NCBI RefSeq assembly: GCF_009755665.1
Contig: NZ_CP046622.1
Span: 620,001 to 684,000 of the forward strand
Length of the DNA: 64,000 nucleotides
Source of the DNA: Variovorax paradoxus
GTDB taxonomy: Bacteria; Pseudomonadota; Gammaproteobacteria; Burkholderiales; Burkholderiaceae_C
Direction of reading: 5' to 3'
The translations under genes and the position numbers were made by a program. The notes below the pieces were generated by a model. The model was not told the origin of the DNA, searched no databases, and worked only from the letters and a program-made list of their open reading frames with translations. Each line of letters starts with the position of its first letter. The stretch's first letter is position 1. Below are positions 50,966 through 60,000 of this stretch, in pieces.

Positions 50966-51667
50966 ATGGCAAACATTCTCGTGGTCGATGACGAGCTGGG
51001 CATTAGGGACCTGCTCTTCGAAATTCTCAATGACGAAGGCCACAACGTGGAGCTCGCGGAAAACGCCGCCGAAGCACGCGCAGCCCGGCAACGCGCACGG
51101 CCCGATCTCGTGCTGCTCGACATCTGGATGCCCGACACCGACGGCGTCACGCTGCTCAAGGAATGGTCCACCGCCGGCCTGCTGAGCATGCCCGTCATCA
51201 TGATGAGCGGCCACGCCACCATCGACACCGCCGTGGACGCCACCCGCATCGGCGCCTTTGCGTTCCTCGAAAAGCCCATCACCCTGCAAAAGCTGCTCAA
51301 GGCGGTGGAGCAGGGCCTCGCCCGTGAAAGCGCCAGGCGCGCGGCCGCCGGCGTCGTGCCGCCGGCCACCGGAGTCAACCCGGCGGCAGCCATCACCACC
51401 ACCGGCGACAGCCTGCTGCTCGCCTCGCTGGCTTCAGTGCCCGTGCCCGACGCCGGCCCGCAGTCGACCCAGAGCTTCGACCTGGACCGCCCACTGCGCG
51501 ATGCACGCGACGGTTTCGAGAAGGCCTACTTCGAATTCCATCTCGCCATGGAGAACGGCTCCATGACCCGCGTTGCAGAGAAGACCGGGCTGGAACGCAC
51601 CCATCTTTATCGCAAGCTCAAACAACTTGGCGTCGATCTTTCGAGAGGCCGCAGAAGCGCTGTATAA
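50966..51667 (+). CDS. NtrX-like response regulator without AAA+ domain
   Basis: 233 residues from ATG 50966, against about 450 for NtrX. Receiver at 1-120 (ILVVDDELGIRDLLFEILND, D52 in LVLLDIWMPDTDG, K in FLEKPITLQKLL). A low-complexity linker follows (about 125-180), then a Fis-type helix-turn-helix (NGSMTRVAEKTGLERTHLYR, KLKQLGVD). The sigma-54-activating ATPase is absent, with no trace of GAFTGA. It cannot activate sigma-54 by the usual means. Its stop codon overlaps the promoter of tRNA-Phe. Confidence 0.9.
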   Translation: MANILVVDDELGIRDLLFEILNDEGHNVELAENAAEARAARQRARPDLVLLDIWMPDTDGVTLLKEWSTAGLLSMPVIMMSGHATIDTAVDATRIGAFAFLEKPITLQKLLKAVEQGLARESARRAAAGVVPPATGVNPAAAITTTGDSLLLASLASVPVPDAGPQSTQSFDLDRPLRDARDGFEKAYFEFHLAMENGSMTRVAEKTGLERTHLYRKLKQLGVDLSRGRRSAV

Positions 51668-51668
51668 T
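51663..51668 (+). promoter_or_regulatory. -10 box of tRNA-Phe overlapping a stop codon
   Basis: A perfect TATAAT at 51663-51668 includes the TAA stop of the regulator gene and lies 17 bases before tRNA-Phe. A weak -35 (TTTCGA, 51639-51644) is 18 bases upstream. Confidence 0.6.
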
Positions 51669-51685
51669 TTAAGGCTGCACACCAA

Positions 51686-51761
51686 GGCCCGGTAGCTCAG
51701 TTGGTAGAGCAGCGGATTGAAAATCCGCGTGTCGGTGGTTCGATTCCGCCCCAGGCCACCA
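51686..51761 (+). tRNA. pheT: tRNA-Phe (GAA)
   Basis: 76 bases with encoded CCA; anticodon GAA in loop TTGAAAA. All arms pair, but the acceptor stem GGCCCGG/CCAGGCC has a C5-A68 mismatch. A strong terminator follows 31 bases downstream. Confidence 0.92.
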
Positions 51762-51792
51762 ATACTACTTACGCGGTTCTCCGCTTGAGTCC

Positions 51793-51829
51793 AAAAGCCC
51801 TAAGTAAATCAATTACTTAGGGCTTTTTC
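51793..51829 (+). terminator. Intrinsic terminator of tRNA-Phe
   Basis: A 15-pair stem (51793-51807 with 51813-51827, core AGCCCTAAGTAA) with a 5-base loop ends in TTTTT. The following 269 bases, to 52098, show no gene or clear structure. Confidence 0.92.
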
Positions 51830-52098
51830 ATTGCGCTTGCTTCCGCTTCGGGTGCTCCCGAGGCATCGCGCAGTAACTTTCTCGGTAACCGCGCCTCCAG
51901 AGTAAGAGGCGAGCAACTGCAGCGCGATACATCCAAATCCCGACTCAACGTTGGCCAAAGCTCTCAGATGAACCTTCGCCGCCCGAAACCTGTACGCCGA
52001 GCGAAGCTAACAGGGGCATCGATCCGACGGAGCAAGCTCGTGACCGACTGCAGTCGGCCACAAGCAGACTTGGACGGCGCTTTCACACAGGAGACGGG

Positions 52099-52629
52099 GT
52101 GATCCACAAATTCAGAGAGGTGATCGCAAGCAGCGGGTACCTCACCGATGTTGAGGTGAGTGAGGATATTGTCGTGGGCCGGGCTCGAGTGTTGGCAGCG
52201 CAAGCTGACGTTTGGGTCAACGTCGATCCTGAACTTGAGGACGGAGAAGAACTGGACGCTACCGCTCTGCTGCGCGGCATCGACCGGATACTCGGCGTCT
52301 CGCCAACGCAGTGGGGCCTGATCATCGACCAGATCGTAGGCGAAATTGAGGCGGCCGTCGGTGACGAACCAGTGCAGGAAACCACCAGCCTGCGCTCCGA
52401 ATTGGTCTTGAAGTCTGTCGTTGTGTTCGCCGCGGCGACACTTCTGCGCTTCGAAGCGCCGCGCCAGTTTCCCGACAGCTGGATCCATGCTCAGCTTGAC
52501 GAACAACTTGCTCTCGATGACCTTGCCGTCGACGCGCGAGAAGTGGATGCAGAAACGGTGCCGTTCAACACAGTTGACGAGCCGCTGGACCACTTCAGCG
52601 GCGAGGACAACGAGCAGCGAGAATCGTAG
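52099..52629 (+). CDS. Unrecognised acidic protein
   Basis: 176 residues from GTG 52099 with AGGAGA upstream. Acidic, no signal or membrane segments. Regular alternation of strands and helices: SSGYLTDVEVSEDIVVGRA, DATALLRGIDRILGVSPTQW, DQIVGEIEAAVGDEP, then APRQFPDSWIHAQLDEQLAL and a very acidic tail. It looks like a folded cytoplasmic protein. I do not recognise the family. Isolated between a tRNA and a RidA gene, possibly acquired. Confidence 0.65.
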   Translation: MIHKFREVIASSGYLTDVEVSEDIVVGRARVLAAQADVWVNVDPELEDGEELDATALLRGIDRILGVSPTQWGLIIDQIVGEIEAAVGDEPVQETTSLRSELVLKSVVVFAAATLLRFEAPRQFPDSWIHAQLDEQLALDDLAVDAREVDAETVPFNTVDEPLDHFSGEDNEQRES

Positions 52630-52888
52630 AAAAGAGACCGTCTTCGACGGCGATCCGATAGTCCCCGTTCTCATGCACCGAGCCATGGATGCCCGACAGG
52701 AAGAGACGCCCAGCGGCTCAATGCGCAGCACGACAGCCGGTCAGCATGCCGGTGATCGCTATGCATCCAGCGCTCTTCAACGAAGCTGGCCGCAGTAGCA
52801 TCCCTGCTACAGCCCGCTTGCGGCCAGAAGCCGTCTCTCGCTGTCGACGGCTGATTGGGAAACACCCCTTTTTTTGCTGGAGAAACAA

Positions 52889-53269
52889 ATGGCTCGTCAT
52901 ATTGTTTTCACACCGAAGGCTGCCAAGCCACCGCAGACATACAGTCAGGCCGTCAAAGCCGCTGGCCTCGTTTTCGTCTCCGGCACCTCGCCAGCGGACG
53001 TCGTCACAGGTGCAATAGTGGGCAGCACAATCCAGGAGCAAACCCGACAGTGCCTGACCAACGTGCAAGCGATTCTTGAGGAAGCAGGTAGCTCCATGGA
53101 CAAGGCGGTGAGCTTCACCGTCGTCCTCGCGGACGAGGATGACTTCGTGGGCATGAACGAGGAGTGGCTCAGGTGGTTTCCATCCAATCCGCCTGCGCGG
53201 CAGGGAGCGAAGCTGCCTGCACGAATTCCGGGCCTGAAGATTTCGATCGCGGCTGTCGCCGAGGCCTAG
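52889..53269 (+). CDS. RidA-family protein
   Basis: 126 residues from ATG 52889 with TGGAGA upstream. RidA/YjgF pattern: YSQAVKAAGLVFVSGTSPAD at the start, IQEQTRQCLTNVQAILEEAG, DKAVSFTVVLADEDDFVGMN and the C-terminal PARIPGLKISIAAVAEA. RidA proteins hydrolyse reactive enamine/imine intermediates of amino acid metabolism. The usual substrate-binding Arg motif is replaced by PARQGAKLPARIPG, so the exact subgroup is unsure. Confidence 0.85.
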   Translation: MARHIVFTPKAAKPPQTYSQAVKAAGLVFVSGTSPADVVTGAIVGSTIQEQTRQCLTNVQAILEEAGSSMDKAVSFTVVLADEDDFVGMNEEWLRWFPSNPPARQGAKLPARIPGLKISIAAVAEA

Positions 53270-53344
53270 TATTGAACTTCGGCCTTCGGCCTTCGGCGAA
53301 AGGCGGACCTTCGTCATTGCCCCTCAGGTTCAATCGACCCCATC

Positions 53345-53527
53345 ATGGAGAAGCCGATGCTGATTGTTCTCGGCGGGCTACCCGGCACCGGAAAAACTGC
53401 CATAGCGTGCGAGCTTGTTGCGCGTTCGCCCTCCGCCTATCTACGCATCGACTTCGACGCCTCCGGCGGAGGCGCCGATGACAACGATGTTTCTGACAGT
53501 CTGCTCATGGGCCATGCACCACTGTAG
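53345..53527 (+). pseudogene. Truncated P-loop kinase remnant
   Basis: 60 residues. The start MLIVLGGLPGTGKTAIACEL is a clear Walker A of an AAA-type or zeta/gluconate-kinase-like protein, followed by YLRIDFDA as in such kinases. Then the frame degenerates into an Asp-rich tail and a stop. No downstream frame continues the fold. It is therefore a 5' fragment; full proteins are about 170 residues or longer. The following 279 bases show no gene. Confidence 0.6.
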
Positions 53528-53806
53528 CGCTTTGGTCACTGTCCCGCGGCATACCCTTGCTGCCGATAAACTGAGGGCTCGGGCCGCACTGAGAACCAAA
53601 TTGCCGTTTCAGATCGGTTCATACCTTGGGCTAGGCCGCATCCCTCATGGTCCGTAAGAACGCCCACTCCTGGGACGCGGAGTGGGCGCTGCGCGATTTC
53701 AGATTTGCGAGTGTCGGCTTCCGAGCGGATTGAGCAGCGCCGACGAGGACGCAGTGCCGCAGGCTGGCTCGAATCGGCCGGTGCCAAATCGATGCCTGTC
53801 TCTCCT

Positions 53807-54256
53807 TCAACTCTGCCGAGCGCCTAGCATGCGGCGAAGCAGATCCCTCAGGATCTGCTGATCGGACGCGCTGAGCCGCTCCGTGAGCGGTGCCAATGCT
53901 TGCTGCGTCTGCGCGTGCAGGCGTTTGACGAGCTCCGTGCCCTCGCTTGTCAGAAAAACGTCCGTCGCTCTGCCGTCTTCTGCGTTCGGCGCGCGCGCCA
54001 CCAAGCCTCTCTTTTCTGCCCTGGCGATGAGTCCCGACATCGTCTGCTTCTCGAGGCCGAGATAGTCGGCGAGCTCGGCCATTCGCGGCCGCCGGTCCCA
54101 CAGGATTCCAAGGACGCGGTTCAGCGTAAGGGACAAGTCGTTCTCGGCACCGACCTTGGTGAGTATGGCCATCGTGGCAAAGGCAATCGGCACAAGTGCA
54201 TCGGCCAGTCCTTCTCCGGTCCCGGGGTCTTGATTCATGGATTTGTGCTTCTTCAT
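53807..54256 (-). CDS. MarR-family transcriptional regulator
   Basis: 149 residues from ATG 54256; ATGs at 54268 and 54238 are also possible. A start at 54295 is unlikely as it would place an operator arm inside the gene. MarR winged-helix pattern: LSLTLNRVLGILWDRRPRM, LADYLGLEKQTMSGLIARAE and RGLVARAPNAEDGRATDVFL. It is divergent from the RND efflux operon and probably represses it, with relief by a drug or aromatic ligand. Confidence 0.92.
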   Translation of the reverse strand: MKKHKSMNQDPGTGEGLADALVPIAFATMAILTKVGAENDLSLTLNRVLGILWDRRPRMAELADYLGLEKQTMSGLIARAEKRGLVARAPNAEDGRATDVFLTSEGTELVKRLHAQTQQALAPLTERLSASDQQILRDLLRRMLGARQS

Positions 54257-54274
54257 CTCGGCTTCCATGTTGAC

Positions 54275-54318
54275 ATAGTTCGTAGTACGCATCAATAATA
54301 GATCGCACTACGAACTAT
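54275..54318. promoter_or_regulatory. Long inverted repeat, probable MarR operator between marR and efflux genes
   Basis: Perfect 12-base arms ATAGTTCGTAGT (54275-54286) and ACTACGAACTAT (54307-54318), with a 20-base spacer, are 32 bases centre to centre, about three helical turns. A plus-strand TATATT (54316-54321) overlaps the right arm and a minus-strand TATTAT (54300-54295) lies in the spacer, so a bound repressor would cover both promoters. Confidence 0.7.
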
Positions 54319-54469
54319 ATTCGGGCGCGTGAAGCACGTCCCCCCCTGATGTGAGCCCTTTTAAACCTGCCGTCATCACGACGGTCGAACCACTGCCGCG
54401 CTACGCCCACTTGACGGGGTCCATGTCCGACGATTCAGGTCACCTGGCGGGTGACCGGAAAGCCTCTCC

Positions 54470-55921
54470 ATGAACCTTCGCCTGTCCTCCCTGCTCGCGT
54501 GCTGTGGGCTGGCATTGCTGTTGGCCGCCTGCGGCAGCGCGCATTTGCGCGCGCCGGTTTCCGTTGACCTGCCCGAAGTCTGGCGCGCGCCGTTGCCGCA
54601 TGGCGGGTCCACGGCAGCACTCGTGGATTGGTGGAAGGCCTTTCCCGATCCGACGCTCGCCGACCTGATCGCACGCGCTCAGGCCGGCAATCCGACCCTG
54701 CAGATCGCCGCGGCCAGGCATCGGCAGGCGCGTGCGTGGGTCGACCAAGCTCGCGCCGGCTTGCTGCCGCAACTCGACGTTGATGCCGGATCGAGCCGGG
54801 GTAAAAACCTCAACAGCATTCCCGGTGTTTCCACCCAGTCAGATGCCCAATTCAGTGCCAGTTGGGAGATCGACGTGTTCGGCGGCAAGCGCTCCGAGGT
54901 TGACGAGCAGGCGGCGCGGGCCGCTGCCGCCCAGCATGACTGGCATGCTGCGCGGGTGACACTGGCAGCCGACGTAGCGGCAGCCTACGTGAACCTGCGG
55001 CTGGCGCAGGCACGCGAGGAGGTTGCCGAGCTCGACGGTCTGCTGGCGGCCCAGCTTGCCGCATGGGGTCGCCAGCAGCAGGCGGCCGGGCTCATGAACG
55101 CGAGCGACTTGGCCCTGCTGCACACAGGCGCATCGCTCGCCGCCAGCCGTCGCAGCACCGAGCGGGCCGAGGCACAAGTGACACTGCAGGAGCTGGCCTT
55201 GCTGATAGGCGCGCCGGCGGCTGCGCTGGCGGGCGAGTTGGAGGCCTCCGCCTTGCCAACGGACTGGGCGCCGCCCGGCCGTGTGCTGCCCAGCGTGCCC
55301 GCGTTCGCGGTCAACGCGTTGCCATCGCAGTTGCTGGCGCAGCGGCCCGACGTGGCCGCCAGCCACCAGCGCTGGCTGGCCTTGCTGGCCAAGCGCCGCA
55401 GTGTGGATGCCCGCCGGTACCCGCAGCTCAGCCTGGGCGCGTTGGCCGGAGAAGCGCGCTTGCGTGTGGGCGGGCAGAGCTCGATGAGCTCGCTCTGGTC
55501 CTTCGGCCCGAGTTTGACGCTGCCGCTTTTCGATGGCGGGGCACGCCGTGCCGAGAGCCAAGCCGCGCTGGCCGAGGGCGAAGAAGCGGCGGCGGCTCTG
55601 CAGGGCAAGTGGCAAAGCGCCGTCACCGAGGTCGAGGAAGCGCTCGAGCGCGTGGCAGCCACACGCGAGCGCCGGGGCGAGGCCGAATCGGTGGCGCGTG
55701 AATGGCGAGGCATCGCACAGCGCGCCGTCCTTCAGGCCCAAGCCGGTCTGCACAGCGGTCCGCAACGCGTCACTTCGCAGCGCAATGCCCTGACAGCGCA
55801 CCGCGACCTACTTACCGCGCAAGCGGATCAGGCGCAGGCCTGGTTCCGTCTGTACCGCAGTCTTGGCGGAGGCTGGAACGCCGACCCAAGCTCCACCAAT
55901 CAACTGACTGCTCAGCCATGA
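54470..55921 (+). CDS. Outer-membrane efflux lipoprotein (TolC/NodT family)
   Basis: 483 residues. Lipobox LLAAC gives Cys at residue 21. Two outer-membrane efflux repeats: WWKAFPDPTLADLIARAQAG, TLQIAAARHRQARAWVDQAR and LLAQRPDVAASHQRWLALLA, SLTLPLFDGGARRAE. It forms the outer channel of the RND pump encoded next. First gene of the operon, its stop overlapping the adaptor start (ATGA). Confidence 0.95.
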   Translation: MNLRLSSLLACCGLALLLAACGSAHLRAPVSVDLPEVWRAPLPHGGSTAALVDWWKAFPDPTLADLIARAQAGNPTLQIAAARHRQARAWVDQARAGLLPQLDVDAGSSRGKNLNSIPGVSTQSDAQFSASWEIDVFGGKRSEVDEQAARAAAAQHDWHAARVTLAADVAAAYVNLRLAQAREEVAELDGLLAAQLAAWGRQQQAAGLMNASDLALLHTGASLAASRRSTERAEAQVTLQELALLIGAPAAALAGELEASALPTDWAPPGRVLPSVPAFAVNALPSQLLAQRPDVAASHQRWLALLAKRRSVDARRYPQLSLGALAGEARLRVGGQSSMSSLWSFGPSLTLPLFDGGARRAESQAALAEGEEAAAALQGKWQSAVTEVEEALERVAATRERRGEAESVAREWRGIAQRAVLQAQAGLHSGPQRVTSQRNALTAHRDLLTAQADQAQAWFRLYRSLGGGWNADPSSTNQLTAQP

Positions 55922-57042
55922 AGCCTCACGTCGTCCTTGTTCTCGCTGCGCTCGCATGTCTTTCCACGGTCGTCGTGGCCACCTTCGCGACGCGCCGGGC
56001 GGACGCCTCGTCCAACGAACCCCCAGTCGCACTTGCCGCACTGACGGTCAAACGCACCTCCGCCGTTGCGCAGCAATGGCCGCAGACGCTCGCCGCGGTC
56101 GGCAGCATCGCCGCCTGGCAGGAGGTGGTCATCGGCGCCGAGATCGGCGGCCAGCGCCTGTCGCGTCTCTTGGTCGACGTCGGCGACCGGGTGAAAGAGG
56201 GGCAGCTGCTGGCCCAGCTCAGCCCAGGCACGCTCGCAGCCGATCTGGACGCGAGCCGTGCTGCGCTTCAGGAAGCGGAAGTCAATGCCGCAGATGCAAG
56301 CCGCTCGGCCGCTCGTGCCCGGGCACTGCGGGGCACCGAGGTCCTGTCTGCCCAAGCCATCGATCAGGCCTCGGCGGCCGGTGATGCTGCGCAAGCCCGC
56401 CTGGCCGCAGCGCGCGCGCGTGTGCAAACAGACACGCTGCGACTGGCGTACACCCAGGTGCGCGCGCCGGACGACGGAGTGATCAGTGCCCGGCCGGCGG
56501 TTGAAGGCGCGCTCGTCCAACAGGGGGCAGAGATCATGCGCCTGCAGCGTCAGGGCCGGCTTGAGTGGCGCGCCGAATTGCCGGGTCCGGAACTCGCACG
56601 CGTAAGACCCGGCCAGACGGTGCGCATCGCACCGGGTGGCATGCAAGCCATGGAAGGCCGCGTGCGCAAGGTCGCGCCGCAGGTCGACCCGCAAAGCCGC
56701 ACCGGCATCGTGTACGTCGAACTCAACCCCGGTGCTCCTGTGCGGGCCGGCTTGTTCGCCCGCGGCGAGCTTCTGCTGGACCAGCACACGGTCCTGACCC
56801 TGCCGGAAACCGCCGTCCTGCTGCGCGACGGTTTCAGCTATGTCTTCCGCATCGAAGGCGGCAAGGTGCGGCAGCAGAAGGTGACGCTGGGCGCGCGGCG
56901 TGGTGACCGGGTCGAGATACGCGACGGATTGCTCGCCGACGCCGCGGTCGTCGAATCGGGCGTCGGCTTTCTCGCGGACGGCCTGACGGTGCGCGTCGCG
57001 GCAGCCGGTCCGGATATGTCCCCCGAGCCCATTGCACGCTGA
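55918..57042 (+). CDS. RND efflux periplasmic adaptor (membrane fusion protein)
   Basis: 374 residues. N-terminal membrane anchor (HVVLVLAALACLSTVVVATF), biotinyl-lipoyl-like domain (AEIGGQRLSRLLVDVGDRVK, EGQLLAQL), helical hairpin (about 110-170), and the beta-barrel part (VRAPDDGVISARPAVEGALV, PETAVLLRDGFSYVFRIEGG). Bridges the inner-membrane pump and outer-membrane channel. Overlaps the upstream stop and is 10 bases from the permease start. Confidence 0.95.
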   Translation: MKPHVVLVLAALACLSTVVVATFATRRADASSNEPPVALAALTVKRTSAVAQQWPQTLAAVGSIAAWQEVVIGAEIGGQRLSRLLVDVGDRVKEGQLLAQLSPGTLAADLDASRAALQEAEVNAADASRSAARARALRGTEVLSAQAIDQASAAGDAAQARLAAARARVQTDTLRLAYTQVRAPDDGVISARPAVEGALVQQGAEIMRLQRQGRLEWRAELPGPELARVRPGQTVRIAPGGMQAMEGRVRKVAPQVDPQSRTGIVYVELNPGAPVRAGLFARGELLLDQHTVLTLPETAVLLRDGFSYVFRIEGGKVRQQKVTLGARRGDRVEIRDGLLADAAVVESGVGFLADGLTVRVAAAGPDMSPEPIAR

Positions 57043-57052
57043 AGGGATGACC

Positions 57053-60000
57053 ATGAACTTCTCAGCCTGGTCGATTCGCAAACCCGTGCCGGCCATCCTG
57101 CTGTTCGCCATGCTCACGGCCGCAGGGCTGTTCGCGTTCCGTGCGGCCAAGGTGCAGAACTTCCCGGACGTCGACCTGCCCATGATCACCGTCGTCGCCA
57201 GCTTGCCGGGTACGGCGCCCGCCCAGATGGAAACCGAAGTGGCACGCAAGCTGGAAAACGCGATGGCCACCATGAAGGGGCTCCGACACCTGCACACGAG
57301 CGTCCAGGATGGCACGGCCACGGTCTCGGCGGAGTTCCGTTTGGAAAAGCTGCCGCAGGAAGCCTTGGACGACACCCGTGCGGCCGTGGCCCGCGCGCGA
57401 ACAGACCTGACTGCAGCTTTGCGCGATCCCGTGATCAGCAAGTTCGAATTCAAGAATGATCCGATCCTGACTTACACGGCGTCATCGCCGCGCCTGAACG
57501 ACGAAGCGCTCTCGTGGTTCGTGGACGACCAGGTCACCCGCCGTTTGCTTGCCGTGCCCGGTGTCGGTGCCGTCACCCGCGTGGGCGGGGTCAGCCGCGA
57601 AGTGCGCGTGGAACTGGACCCGGATCGACTCCTGTCGTTGCGCTTGAGTGCAGCCGACGTCTCGCGACGGCTCGTCCAGGTGCAACGCGAGGCCCCGGGC
57701 GGACGTGTCAGGCTCGGCAGCGGTGAGCAAACCGTGCGCACCGTCGGGACCGCGTCCTCGGCCGCCGCCCTCGCGGCCATGGAGATTCCCTTGCCGGATG
57801 GCCGCATCGTGCGCCTGGATCAGCTGGCCACCGTGACCGATGCGCAGGCCGAGCGCCGCAGTGGCGCCTACCTCGACGGCAAGCCGGTGGTCGGTTTCGA
57901 GATCCTGCGTACCACGGGTGCCGGCGATATCGACGTTGCCAACGGCGTGCGCCAAGCGCTCGCCGCATTGAAGGCGGAGCAGCCGGACATCGAACTCACA
58001 GAGGCGTTGAACGCCGTCGATCCGGTCGTGGAGAACTTTGAAGGCAGCATGTGGCTGCTCATCGAAGGTGCGGTGCTCGCGGTGCTGGTGGTGGGACTCT
58101 TCCTGCGCGATATCCGAGCGACCTTCATCAGCGCCATGGCGCTGCCGCTGTCCATCATTCCCACCTTTCTGCTCATGCACTGGATGGGGTTCACGCTGAA
58201 CATCATCACCTTGTTGTCCCTGTCGCTGGTGGTGGGCATCCTGGTGGATGACGCCATCGTCGAAATCGAGAACATCATGCGCCACTTGGCGCAAGGCAAG
58301 GAGCCGCTGGCGGCTGCCCGCGAGGCGGCCGACGAGATCGGGCTGGCAGTGATCGCCACCACCTTCACGCTGATCGCCGTCTTCCTGCCCACCGCCTTCA
58401 TGGGAGGCTTGGCCGGCAAGTTCTTCGTGCAGTTCGGCTGGACGGCGTCTATCGCCGTGTTTTTCTCGCTCGTCGTGGCACGGCTGCTCACGCCCATGAT
58501 GGCGGCCTACCTGCTGAAGACGCCGCCCCGTCCACCTGCCGAGCCATTCTGGATGCCGGCATATCTGAAGGCTGCGCGCTGGGCGTTCACGCACAAGGCC
58601 GCGACACTGGCGATGATGACCGCCTTCGGCGTCGCCAGTTGCACGCCGCTGTTCACGGGTGCGATCAAGGGCGACTTCATGCCGCCGGGCGACCTGAGCC
58701 AGACACGGATCAGCGTCGAGTTGCCGCCGGGCAGCACTTTCGAACAAGCGCATGCCGTTGCCGAGCAGGCTCGCTTCGCCGTGGCAAAACATCCTGATGT
58801 GACCATGGTCTACACCGCCGTGGGCGGTGGCAGCGCCGGAGGCAGTCCAGGGAGCAGTGCGGCCGAGGCGCGCAGGGCGAACATGACGTTGAACCTGACC
58901 CCGCGCAAGGAGCGTCCGGGCCGGAGCCAGCAGCAAATCGAGCGCGAATTGCGCGCACTCCTGCAGGACGTGGCCGGCGCACGCGTCAAGGTGGCCGCGA
59001 ACGAAGCCTACACACTGGTGCTCTCCGGCGCGGACGGCGAGCTGCTGGCGCAGCAGGCAGCTAAGGTCGAGCAGGAACTGCGCAGCTTGGCGGGTATCGG
59101 CCAGGTGACCAGCAGCTCGAGTCTGCAGCGACCTGAGTTGATCGTCCGACCGGACACCGCGCGCGCCGCGGACCTGGGCGTGAGCACGGACGCGATTGCA
59201 GACACAGTGCGCGTGGCCACTCTGGGCGACTACGACCAGTTCCTGCCGAAGCTGAACTTGAGCCAGCGCCAGGTGCCTATCGTGGTGCGGCTGCCCGACG
59301 AAGCGATGCGAGACCTCGAACTGTTGCGGCAACTTACGGTACCGGGCGCTCGCGGCCCGGTGCCGCTGCGCGACGTCGCGGAGGTGGAGATCGCCAGTGG
59401 CCCCGCGCAGATCAACCGCCTGGACCGTCTGCGCAACGTGAATTTCGAGATCGAACTCAATGGTCAGGCACTGGGTGATGTGCAGCAGCGCGCCGCCGCA
59501 CTTCCCAGCCTGTCCCACCTGCCGCCTGGCCTGGTGAAGAACGACGTCGGACCAGCGGAAACTTCCAACGAGCTCGGCAGGAGTTTCCTCTTGGCGATGG
59601 GCACGGGCGTGGCTTGCATCTACATCGTGCTAGTCCTGCTGTTCCACGCCTGGGTGCAGCCGGTCACGATCCTCTGGGCCTTGGCTTTGTCGATCCCGGG
59701 AGCAGTCCTGGCGCTGTTCGTGACCGGCACCAACCTCAGCATGCCCGCCATGATCGGAGTGATCATGCTGATGGGCATCGCCACCAAGAACTCCATCTTG
59801 CTGGTGGAGTACGCCATCGCAGCGCAGCGCGATCGCGGCTTGCCCAGGCTCGACGCGCTGCTCGATGCCTGCCATAAGCGCGCACGGCCCATTGTGATGA
59901 CGACCGTCGCCATGGGTGCCGGCATGCTGCCGATCGCCCTTGGGTTCGGGGCCGACCCGAGCTTTCGCGCGCCAATGGCGATCGTCGTGATCGGCGGCCT

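Noticed and set aside
53536..53787. Minus-strand 83-codon frame between the kinase remnant and marR
   Set aside because: No ribosome site, no domain, composition typical of non-coding frames.
57482..59518. 678-codon frame antisense to the RND permease
   Set aside because: His/Arg-rich shadow with no membrane or domain features.
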